A stretch of DNA of 6,100 bases from Bacteroidota bacterium (lineage in GTDB: Bacteria > Bacteroidota > Rhodothermia > Rhodothermales > UBA10348), in the NCBI GenBank assembly GCA_018623785.1, contig JAAZVD010000099.1, positions 1-6,100 on the forward strand, read 5' to 3'. The notes beneath the pieces are model-generated. The model had not been told where the DNA came from. It made no database searches and saw only the letters and a list, made by a program, of their open reading frames with translations. Numbering within the stretch: the stretch's first letter is position 1; the number at the start of each line of letters is the position of its first letter. Positions 1-6,093 of this stretch are shown piece after piece. A program made the position numbers and the translations under genes.

Positions 1-1029
1 CGTGATGCCTTTGTTGCGCAGGTCAATCAGAGCGAGATGATTGTCCGTACCGCCGGAGACGACCTGGTAGCCCCGCTCGATGAATGCCTGCGTCATGGCC
101 TGGGCATTGTCCACCACCTGCTGTGCGTAGGCTTTGAAGTCTTCGTGCAAGGCTTCTTGAAACGCTACGGCTTTGGCTGCAATGACGTGCATGAGAGGCC
201 CTCCCTGCATACCGGGAAAAACGGACGAATCGAATAATTCGCTCCAATTCTTGACTCGGCCCGACTTGGGCGCCACCTTGCCCAGCGTGTTCTCGCCGTC
301 CTTGCCGATAAGCAGCATACCCGCCCGCGGGCCGCGCAAAGTCTTGTGCGTTGTCGTGGAAACGATGTGGCAGTACGGCATGGGATCGTTCAGCACACCT
401 GCCGCAATCAACCCGGCTGTGTGGGCCATGTCCATCCATAGGAATGCCCCTACCTCGTCGGCAATCTCTCTAAAAGCCGCGTAGTCAAAATCACGGGCGT
501 AGGCCGATGCGCCAATGGAAATCATACGAGGCCGGATAGCCTTTGCTTTCTCCCGGACCTTGTTCATGTCAATCCGGCCGGCCAACGGGCCCTCTTTGTC
601 CACACCGTAGTACTCGGCCTTGTACAGGATACCGGAGAAGTTGACCGGGCTGCCGTGCGTCAAGTGACCACCATGGGCCAGGTCCAATCCGAGAAACGTA
701 TCCCCGGGGCGCATCAGCGTTAGGTAAATGGAGGCGTTGGCATTGGCGCCTGAATGGGGCTGTACGTTGACCCAGTCGCATCCAAAGAGCTCCTTGGCAC
801 GGTCCCTCGCAATATTTTCCACCTGATCCACGACCTGGCATCCCCCGTAGTACCGCTTCCCCGGAAGTCCCTCGGCGTACTTATTGGTCAGAGGCGATCC
901 CATGGCCTGCATGACAGGACGCGAGACAAAATTCTCCGATGCAATCAGTTCCAGTCCGTCGTTCTGGCGGGCGACTTCTTGTGCCAGGAGATCATGAATG
1001 ACGGGATCCGTTTCCAGAAGCTGGGCCAT
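1..1029 (-). CDS. glyA: Serine hydroxymethyltransferase, 3' end cut off by window edge
   Basis: This is a PLP-dependent cytosolic enzyme that interconverts serine and glycine while loading a one-carbon unit onto tetrahydrofolate. The visible 343 codons (family usually about 410-435) read without interruption to the left edge. Family blocks are present in order: LIASENF near residue 28, the [13 protein letters not shown] block, HSGANAN, the MDMAHTAGL block with Asp200 and His203 (PLP ring and stacking positions), and [15 protein letters not shown] with the Schiff-base lysine at residue 229. That is the same number as Lys229 of E. coli GlyA, which supports the chosen ATG at 1029-1027. GGPLMHV and [10 protein letters not shown] follow. 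No in-frame ATG lies just upstream and no Shine-Dalgarno sequence is visible. The missing part is the C-terminal small domain. The next gene upstream on the same strand is the DUF4159 gene, 105 bases away. The family assignment is essentially certain; only the 3' end is unknown. Confidence 0.97.
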   Translation of the reverse strand, partial: MAQLLETDPVIHDLLAQEVARQNDGLELIASENFVSRPVMQAMGSPLTNKYAEGLPGKRYYGGCQVVDQVENIARDRAKELFGCDWVNVQPHSGANANASIYLTLMRPGDTFLGLDLAHGGHLTHGSPVNFSGILYKAEYYGVDKEGPLAGRIDMNKVREKAKAIRPRMISIGASAYARDFDYAAFREIADEVGAFLWMDMAHTAGLIAAGVLNDPMPYCHIVSTTTHKTLRGPRAGMLLIGKDGENTLGKVAPKSGRVKNWSELFDSSVFPGMQGGPLMHVIAAKAVAFQEALHEDFKAYAQQVVDNAQAMTQAFIERGYQVVSGGTDNHLALIDLRNKGIT

Positions 1030-1069
1030 ATCGGGAAGGGCAAAGTGTGATGTAGAATGGAACGGCTTG

Positions 1070-1108
1070 CGTCCACTATTGTGGCAACGTGGCACGGCAC
1101 CGTGGACG
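1070..1108. repeat. Imperfect inverted repeat in the glyA leader region
   Basis: CGTCCAC (1070-1076) and GTGGACG (1102-1108) are perfect 7-base inverted arms around 25 bases. Inside lies a smaller inverted pair, CACGG/CCGTG (1093-1097 and 1100-1104), which competes with the right arm, and a direct repeat of GTGGCA (1081-1086 and 1089-1094). There is no T-run on either side, so it does not look like an intrinsic terminator. It lies between the candidate glyA promoter and the glyA start, so it could be a leader hairpin or an operator, or it may have no function. Confidence 0.3.
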
Positions 1109-1115
1109 TGCGATG

Positions 1116-1123
1116 CAAAACTA
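1116..1123 (-). promoter_or_regulatory. Possible Bacteroidota-type -7 promoter element for glyA
   Basis: Read on the minus strand this is TAGTTTTG, a full match to TAnnTTTG, the -7 element of the Bacteroidota primary sigma factor. It sits 86 bases upstream of the glyA start, inside the glyA/DUF4159 gap, and would give a leader of roughly 80 bases. The partner -33 TTG is not at the usual distance: the nearest TTG (1138-1136) is only 12 bases away instead of about 17-23. A chance match is possible. Confidence 0.3.
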
Positions 1124-1134
1124 CGGGATACGGC

Positions 1135-1821
1135 TCAATTGGTCATGGCGTAGACGAGGATATTCGCACCCATCTGCAGGGCTGCCTGTCGCAATTCCTC
1201 GGGTTTTTCGTGTACCGTCATGGGCTCCCAGCCATCACCCAGATCGGACTCGTAGGTATAGAAAACCATCAAACGGCCGTTTTCATCAAAGAGACCGAAT
1301 CCCTGGGGCGGCTTGCCATCATGCTCGTGCACTTTAGGTAGCCCGTTCGGAAAGTCGTACACCGTGTGAAAAATGGGGTGGTCAAAGGGCACCTCGATGA
1401 ATTCCTGCCCGGGGAAAACTTTCTGCATCTCCCTGCGCAGGTAGGTGTCCAATCCATAGTTGTCGTCGACATGTAGGAATCCGCCCCGCTGCAAGTAATG
1501 CCTCAAGCGCAGCGCTTCTGAGTTCGAGAAACGCATGTTGCCGTGCCCCGTCAGGTACAGGTACGGAAATGCGTAAAGATTTTCGCTGGAAAGCTCCACC
1601 ACGTCCTCTTCCGGAGCGACGGCTACAAGTGTCTGCTGTCGGACAAATGCCAGCAACGCCGGTAACGATTCCGGATCAGAATACCAATCCCCACCCCCGT
1701 CGTATTTGACACGGGCAACTGTGAAGGCATCGGCTGCCGCTTCCTGGGCCGATGCAGGGTTCGGCAGAAGGCTGGCAATCAGGACAAGTCCAAGTAGGAA
1801 TAGAGGCATTCGCGTAGGCAT
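1135..1821 (-). CDS. Secreted DUF4159 domain protein
   Basis: This is a 228-residue protein of the DUF4159 family, whose biochemical function is not established to my knowledge. Residues 1-25 form a signal peptide: Arg4, a hydrophobic core LFLLGLVLIASLL, then a signal peptidase I site ASA|QE, so the mature protein is probably periplasmic. The rest is essentially one domain with recognisable family blocks: ARVKYDGGGDWYSDP (36-50), YLTGHGNMRFS (89-99), GGFLHVDDNYG (113-123), a His-rich stretch from FDHPIFHT to VHEHDGKPPQGFGL (about 146-177) and ESDLGDGW (191-198). In many bacteria the same domain is the C-terminal part of large membrane proteins; here it stands alone. There is no lipobox Cys and no other membrane segment. 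A second Met at residue 5 (codon 1809-1807) would also leave a usable signal peptide. It reads towards glyA and shares a 216-bp upstream region with the divergent argS. The family call is strong; the function is unknown. Confidence 0.9.
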   Translation of the reverse strand: MPTRMPLFLLGLVLIASLLPNPASAQEAAADAFTVARVKYDGGGDWYSDPESLPALLAFVRQQTLVAVAPEEDVVELSSENLYAFPYLYLTGHGNMRFSNSEALRLRHYLQRGGFLHVDDNYGLDTYLRREMQKVFPGQEFIEVPFDHPIFHTVYDFPNGLPKVHEHDGKPPQGFGLFDENGRLMVFYTYESDLGDGWEPMTVHEKPEELRQAALQMGANILVYAMTN

Positions 1822-2037
1822 GCTCGGCTCTACGATGTTACCATCAATTGGTTTTCTTGAAGCACCGGGTTTTCCTGCGGACCACGTCGATCAGGAGTGG
1901 GACGTTATCTCGTCTGCTGCTGGCTGTGCGAAGCATTGGTGATGATTGGACAGGCAAACGGGAATGCCGGCTGTATGTGGTAGATTCAGTATCCTTGAGT
2001 CGTCTTTTTCACCCACGAAACTGATTTCCCTTCCGGC
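1822..2037. other. Divergent intergenic region between the DUF4159 gene and argS
   Basis: These 216 bases must hold the promoters for the leftward DUF4159 gene and the rightward argS-led gene group. I find no tRNA, riboswitch or T-box-like structure and no terminator. The last 35 bases before argS are pyrimidine-rich, with no Shine-Dalgarno sequence. ATTGG occurs twice at a 10-base period (1935-1939 and 1945-1949), which is too short to call an operator. The open frames crossing this region have no recognisable protein sequence. Confidence 0.6.
1990..1997 (+). promoter_or_regulatory. Weak candidate -7 element for the argS gene group
   Basis: TATCCTTG matches the Bacteroidota -7 consensus TAnnTTTG at five of six fixed positions and lies 40 bases before the argS ATG, a sensible leader length. 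No TTG lies at the expected -33 distance; the nearest upstream TTG (1946-1948) is about 41 bases away. This is a guess based on position and a partial match. Confidence 0.2.
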
Positions 2038-3726
2038 ATGCAGGCCTACCTGAACGACTGTATCCTCTCCGCTCTCGACGCCATGGGTGGCGCGCCGGAC
2101 GGTTTTTCGCCCGAGTTTGAGCAGCCGGCCAATCCCGATCATGGGGATCTCTCATGCAATGCCGCCATGCAGCTGGCGCGACATTTCCGGAAATCACCCC
2201 GTGTCATAGCAGACGAGTTGGCTGGTCATCTGAGTGCCTTGCCGTTGGACCCGAAACGCGTTGCTTCCGTCGAGGTAGCCGGACCGGGATTCCTCAACTT
2301 CCGGTTTGCCGATGCCCACCTGGCCGACCAATTGAAGCAGATCATCGACGCCGGTGCGGCTTTCGGAAAGACCACCTCTGGAACGGGAAAACGAGCACTG
2401 GTGGAATTCGTGAGTGCCAACCCGACCGGGCCCCTGACAGTGGGACACGGACGCAACGCGGTACTTGGAGACACCGTAGCCAACCTGCTGGAGTGGGCGG
2501 GCTACGAAGTGGACCGGGAATACTATTTCAATGATGCCGGCCGCCAGATGCGCATCCTTGGCGAGTCGGTGCGCGCTCGCTACATGGCGCACGTCAACCC
2601 CGACATCCCGACCAAAGAAATCGGAGAGGGCGAAGAGGTGCTCACCGTACCGGAGCCGTTTCCCGAAGACGGCTATCGTGGCGAGTACATCGATGCCATT
2701 GCCGGGGACCTTTTCGAGACACACGGAGGTGACCTGGACACCGCTGACCTCGACCCCTTCAAGAAAGCCGCCGAAAAGCAGATCTTCGCGGACATCGAAG
2801 CCACGCTGAAACGCCTTGGCATCCACATGGACTCGTTCTTCAACGAGCGCACCCTTTATGAGACGAACCGGGTCTGGGAAATCATTGAAGCCTTCCGGGA
2901 AAAGAACCTTGCCTACGACAAGGACGGTGCCGTATGGTTTAAGACCACCGAATTCGGCAAGGAGGCGGACACTGTGCTGGTCAAGAGCACAGGCGAGCCT
3001 ACCTACCGCCTGCCAGACATCGGATATCACGCCGACAAACTGGAGCGCGGCTACGACCTGTGCATCGATATCTTCGGTGCCGACCACATTGCCACCTTCC
3101 CCGATGTCCTCGATGGCATCCGCTCCCTCGGGTACGATGCCGACAAGGTGGATGTCGTCATCTACCAGTTCGTGACCCTTATCCGTAGCGGCGAGCCGGT
3201 CAAGATGAGCACTCGCAAGGCTACCTACGTCACACTCGACGAACTGATGGACGAAGTGGGTGACGATGTAACCCGGTACTTCTTCCTGATGCGATCGCCG
3301 AACACGCATCTGGAATTCGACCTGGACCTAGCCAAGGAGGCCTCCGACAAGAATCCGGTTTTCTACCTGCAGTATGCGCATGCCCGCATCTGCTCCATCC
3401 TCCGGAAGGCGGAAGAGACCGGGCTCAGCCGCGAAGGTCGGGCGGATCTTGGACTGCTCGACCATCCGACCGAGCAGGCTCTCGTCAAAGTCATGATGGA
3501 CCTTCCCGAAACCATTGACCGGGCCGCAGAGAACAGGGAGCCCCACCGGCTTTCCAATTATCTCCGCGATGTGGCCGTAGCATTTACGCAGTTCTACGGC
3601 CAGTGCCGAATCATTGGAGAAAACGATGAGCTGGCCAAGGCTCGTCTCCAATTGGCAGATGCCGCTCGGCAGGTTCTTGCCAACGGCCTTTCGGTCCTTG
3701 GTATCAGCGCACCAGAACGCATGTAG
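2038..3726 (+). CDS. argS: Arginyl-tRNA synthetase (class I)
   Basis: ArgRS attaches arginine to tRNA-Arg in the cytosol using ATP and, unlike most synthetases, needs the tRNA for amino-acid activation. The 562 residues are a normal bacterial length. Order of parts: N-terminal additional domain (about 1-90, with NPDHGDLSCNAAM at 32-44); the class I nucleotide-binding fold opening with FVSANPTGPLTVGHGRNAVLGD (124-145), where V-G-H-G at 135-138 is the HIGH-type signature; PTYRLPDIGYHADKL and FGADH (321-350); the KMSTR loop at 389-393; and a helical DALR anticodon-binding domain to the end, finishing in the typical PERM. The first position of the HIGH motif is Thr134 rather than His. The start ATG gives a full N-terminal domain; the sequence before it is pyrimidine-rich with no Shine-Dalgarno. 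It heads a rightward group, with pheA beginning 2 bases after its stop. The identity is certain. Confidence 0.98.
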   Translation: MQAYLNDCILSALDAMGGAPDGFSPEFEQPANPDHGDLSCNAAMQLARHFRKSPRVIADELAGHLSALPLDPKRVASVEVAGPGFLNFRFADAHLADQLKQIIDAGAAFGKTTSGTGKRALVEFVSANPTGPLTVGHGRNAVLGDTVANLLEWAGYEVDREYYFNDAGRQMRILGESVRARYMAHVNPDIPTKEIGEGEEVLTVPEPFPEDGYRGEYIDAIAGDLFETHGGDLDTADLDPFKKAAEKQIFADIEATLKRLGIHMDSFFNERTLYETNRVWEIIEAFREKNLAYDKDGAVWFKTTEFGKEADTVLVKSTGEPTYRLPDIGYHADKLERGYDLCIDIFGADHIATFPDVLDGIRSLGYDADKVDVVIYQFVTLIRSGEPVKMSTRKATYVTLDELMDEVGDDVTRYFFLMRSPNTHLEFDLDLAKEASDKNPVFYLQYAHARICSILRKAEETGLSREGRADLGLLDHPTEQALVKVMMDLPETIDRAAENREPHRLSNYLRDVAVAFTQFYGQCRIIGENDELAKARLQLADAARQVLANGLSVLGISAPERM

Positions 3727-3728
3727 CC

Positions 3729-4634
3729 ATGAGCAACGAGCTATCAAATCTCTCCGGCTCTTCCATGGAGAAGCCGGTTCGGGTGGGTTTTCAGGGCGAA
3801 GTTGGCGCTTATAGCGAAGAGGCACTCCGTGCGCTGTATCCGGAGGCGAGCATGGTGCCATGCGCCAGTTTCGAGGCTACGTTCGATGCGTTGTCTCGGG
3901 GGGACCTGGATCGGGCGGTGCTGCCGATCGAGAATTCGCTGTTCGGCAGCGTCCACCAAAACTACGACCTCCTACTGGAGCACGACCTGATCATCGTGGC
4001 CCAGGTTCAACTACGGATACGGCATCAACTCATGGCTCCGAGAGGTGCCACCATGGATGGCCTTTCGAAGGTATTGTCTCATCCTCAGGCCATCGGGCAG
4101 TGCCGGGATTTCCTGCGCGGACGATTGGGACAGGCTGTCATCCAACCGTCCTACGATACAGCGGGTGCCGCCAAGGATGTGGCTCAAGCCGGAGACCCCT
4201 CGCTGGCTGCCATTGCGAGCAAGGCCGCAGCCGCTGAGTACGGATTGGATATCCTGGCTGCCGACATAGAAAGCAATCATGCCAATTACACGCGATTCCT
4301 GGCTTTGGCCCGTCCGGATGCTGACCCGGAGGACGGCCTGAATCCGGATACACTTGAACAAGGGGCGTTCCGGACATCACTCGTGTATGCCCAGAAGGAG
4401 AATGTACCGGGAGGGTTGTTCAAAAGCCTGGCTGTTTTCGCCTTGCGGGACATCGACCTGCTGAAAATTGAAAGTCGACCGCTCGTGGGCAATCCCGGGC
4501 AGTACGTTTTCTACCTGGACTTGCTCGGTCACCGGGACGAAGAACGCGTTCGACATGCCTTGCGTCATCTCAAGGAAGTGGCAGCCAAGGTGCGTGTCTT
4601 GGGAAGTTTCCGCGCTGGCCAAACGCTGGAATAA
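3729..4634 (+). CDS. pheA: Prephenate dehydratase with C-terminal ACT domain
   Basis: This enzyme converts prephenate to phenylpyruvate, the committed step of phenylalanine synthesis, in the cytosol. The 301 residues have no chorismate mutase domain, so it is the monofunctional type. The catalytic PDT domain spans about 17-195: FQGEVGAYSE (21-30), LPIENSLFGSVHQNYDLL (65-82), SHPQAIGQCRDFL (117-129), DTAGAAK (143-149) and NYTRFLAL (186-193), with Thr188 of the TRF motif as the catalytic threonine. An ACT regulatory domain follows at about 214-295, with PGGLFKSLAVF (227-237) and IESRP (247-251). The ESRP block is the phenylalanine-binding signature, so feedback inhibition by Phe is expected. 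The first ATG lies 2 bases after the argS stop. An alternative start at Met13 (3765) would put the family's usual beginning (VRVGFQG) close to the N-terminus. Neither start has a Shine-Dalgarno sequence, and translational coupling to argS favours the first. The next gene starts 4 bases after the stop. Confidence 0.96.
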   Translation: MSNELSNLSGSSMEKPVRVGFQGEVGAYSEEALRALYPEASMVPCASFEATFDALSRGDLDRAVLPIENSLFGSVHQNYDLLLEHDLIIVAQVQLRIRHQLMAPRGATMDGLSKVLSHPQAIGQCRDFLRGRLGQAVIQPSYDTAGAAKDVAQAGDPSLAAIASKAAAAEYGLDILAADIESNHANYTRFLALARPDADPEDGLNPDTLEQGAFRTSLVYAQKENVPGGLFKSLAVFALRDIDLLKIESRPLVGNPGQYVFYLDLLGHRDEERVRHALRHLKEVAAKVRVLGSFRAGQTLE

Positions 4635-4638
4635 GGTC

Positions 4639-5499
4639 ATGACGGTGACTCACAGGGATGTACGGAAGAGGATGCGTCGAGCTGCCAGCATGATATATGT
4701 CCTTCGGCCCATGAACCTGATCATTGTAGCAGCCGGCGTGTGGGTAGGAGCAACCCTTTCGGCAACCGATGGAACGGGAGCATTACCGTTCTGGGCCACT
4801 CTCTCAGCGATGGCCTTGACGGCAGCTGGCAACGCACACAATGACTGGTCCGATGGCGACAAGGACGGCATTAATCGACCGGATCGCCCCCTTCCATCCG
4901 GTACCATCAGTCGCTCATCACTGATGCTCCTGGCAGGCGGTCTGTTCGCTGCCGGCTTACTGGCGTTGATCCCATTATCGCAGTCACATGCGTTTCTCTT
5001 TGGCCTGAACGCTGCGGGCCTGATCCTATACAATGCGTGGGGGTCGCGCCGTCCGTTGGTAGGAAACGTATTGGTAGCCGCACTGGTGGGTTCCACGATC
5101 GTCTTCGGAGCCTTGGAGAGCGGAATCAACGAGCGCGTGGTGGTGGCCGCGGCGTTTGCCGCCGCGGCCACCCTGGCCCGCGAACTGGTCAAAGACGTGC
5201 AGGACATCGACGGTGATCGGGCCGTCGGTGCGCGGACCTTGGCTGTGGCAGTCGGCGCTCCTGCTACCCTCCGATTGGCGAACCTTGTCCTTCTACTACT
5301 CGTACCCGCAACCTTGTTGCCTTTTCTGTTTCTGGATTTTGGCGGCACCTACCTCCTTGGTATGGGTGTCACGAATGCATTGCTACTAGCCGGTGCTCCT
5401 GGCAAGGCGCTAGAGGCAGCGCGCAGCAGTCGGCTGCTGAAGTGGGCCATGGTAACAGGTACCGTGGCATTCCTTTTTGCCGAATCCCGCATCATCTGA
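4639..5499 (+). CDS. UbiA-family membrane prenyltransferase, DGGGP-synthase-like
   Basis: This 286-residue integral membrane protein of the UbiA superfamily would transfer a polyprenyl group from its diphosphate to an acceptor. Both Asp-rich Mg/diphosphate motifs are intact: NDWSDGDKDGINRPDRPLPSG (68-88; N68, D69, D72, D76) and RELVKDVQDIDGDRAVGARTL (181-201; D186, D189, D191, D193). About eight or nine hydrophobic segments alternate with them, for example at 26-40, 50-66, 96-112, 118-132, 142-158, 166-180, 212-232, 238-251 and 268-281. The NRPDRPLPSG and VKDVQDIDGDRAVGARTL wording is closest, from memory, to digeranylgeranylglyceryl-phosphate synthase-like proteins, annotated in Bacteroidota as geranylgeranylglycerol-phosphate geranylgeranyltransferase. 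Quinone or (bacterio)chlorophyll-type acceptors cannot be excluded. The frame stays open back into pheA (to an ATG at 4468), but the ATG at 4639, 4 bases after the pheA stop and with a weak AAGG at 4633-4636, gives a normal-length protein. Met12 (4672) is an alternative. Family sure; substrate inferred. Confidence 0.88.
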   Translation: MTVTHRDVRKRMRRAASMIYVLRPMNLIIVAAGVWVGATLSATDGTGALPFWATLSAMALTAAGNAHNDWSDGDKDGINRPDRPLPSGTISRSSLMLLAGGLFAAGLLALIPLSQSHAFLFGLNAAGLILYNAWGSRRPLVGNVLVAALVGSTIVFGALESGINERVVVAAAFAAAATLARELVKDVQDIDGDRAVGARTLAVAVGAPATLRLANLVLLLLVPATLLPFLFLDFGGTYLLGMGVTNALLLAGAPGKALEAARSSRLLKWAMVTGTVAFLFAESRII

Positions 5500-5520
5500 T
5501 TTTCCAATCGCGTCGAGCAC

Positions 5521-6093
5521 GTGTCCCGATCCATCGACACAGAACAACTGGCTGCTTGGGTAGCCGAGGCACTCAAAGGCGACGAAACCGCTCTGTCCAG
5601 GCTCCTGTCGACGCTCGAGTCACCGATGCGGGCCTTTTTCATCTCCCGGATCGGGAGACGACCTGATGTCGATGACTTGGTTCAGAATTCCCTCCTGCGG
5701 CTGCATCGGGGCCTTGGTGACCTGAAGGACCCGAATCGCCTCAAGGCTTTCGCCATGAAAGGTGCACTCTACGAATTGCAGGACTTCTACCGTGGTCGAT
5801 ACACACCCAAAGAAACGCTGTTCGACATCCACGATGCACCGGAAATCCACGATGATCGGACCGTTTCGGGAGTCGGACTTGACGTTGAAAAAGCCCTGTC
5901 CGCACTCTCCGACAAGGCTCGTCGCATTATTGAACTGCGGGAGTACGGCTACAAATACGAGGAAATTGCTGAGATGGTGGACTCCACCGAAGCTGCCATC
6001 AAGATGCAGGTCAAGCGTGCGTTTGAACGGATGCGGGATGCTTTAGGGCTCTTTCTGCTCTGGATCAGCATGTTCCCCCCACCTGAGCGCTGA
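5521..6093 (+). CDS. ECF-type RNA polymerase sigma factor
   Basis: This 190-residue protein would bind core RNA polymerase and direct it to a specific promoter set. The sigma-2 region spans about 20-94: DVDDLVQNSLLRLHRGL (49-65) is the core-binding 2.2-type helix, followed by the LKAFAMKGALYELQDFYRGR stretch (74-93). A variable linker (95-122) leads to sigma-4 (about 123-174): ALSALSDKARRIIELREYGYKYEEIAEMV, then the recognition helix STEAAIKMQVKRAFERMRDAL. No sigma-3 domain is present, as in ECF factors. After sigma-4 comes an odd short tail, LGLFLLWISMFPPPER (175-190). The start is GTG at 5521, the only start codon before sigma-2: the frame is closed 21 bases upstream by the ubiA TGA, and the first ATG (Met36, 5626) would cut into sigma-2. 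There is no Shine-Dalgarno sequence. It is probably co-transcribed with ubiA. A partner anti-sigma gene is not visible, but only seven bases remain after the stop. Confidence 0.9.
   Translation: MSRSIDTEQLAAWVAEALKGDETALSRLLSTLESPMRAFFISRIGRRPDVDDLVQNSLLRLHRGLGDLKDPNRLKAFAMKGALYELQDFYRGRYTPKETLFDIHDAPEIHDDRTVSGVGLDVEKALSALSDKARRIIELREYGYKYEEIAEMVDSTEAAIKMQVKRAFERMRDALGLFLLWISMFPPPER

Noticed and set aside
1706..1942. 78-codon plus-strand frame overlapping the DUF4159 signal peptide region
   Set aside because: It is opposite a clear signal peptide and has no coding character or recognisable motif.
1891..2142. 83-codon minus-strand frame spanning the intergenic region and the start of argS
   Set aside because: It overlaps the N-terminal domain of argS and shows no recognisable motif; the intergenic position alone is not enough to call a gene.
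2194..3309. Long 371-codon open frame on the minus strand inside argS
   Set aside because: It runs antisense to argS in codon register, where GC-rich coding sequence often leaves the opposite strand open. It has no recognisable domain, and the argS reading is certain.
4468..4638. Upstream extension of the UbiA reading frame to an ATG inside pheA
   Set aside because: The extra 57 residues overlap the ACT domain of pheA in another frame, do not resemble UbiA proteins, and would make the protein longer than the family norm. The ATG at 4639 fits better.
4650..5348. 232-codon open frame on the minus strand inside the prenyltransferase gene
   Set aside because: The sequence is low-complexity (rich in Ala, Arg, Thr, Pro), with no family resemblance, and lies opposite a clear UbiA gene.
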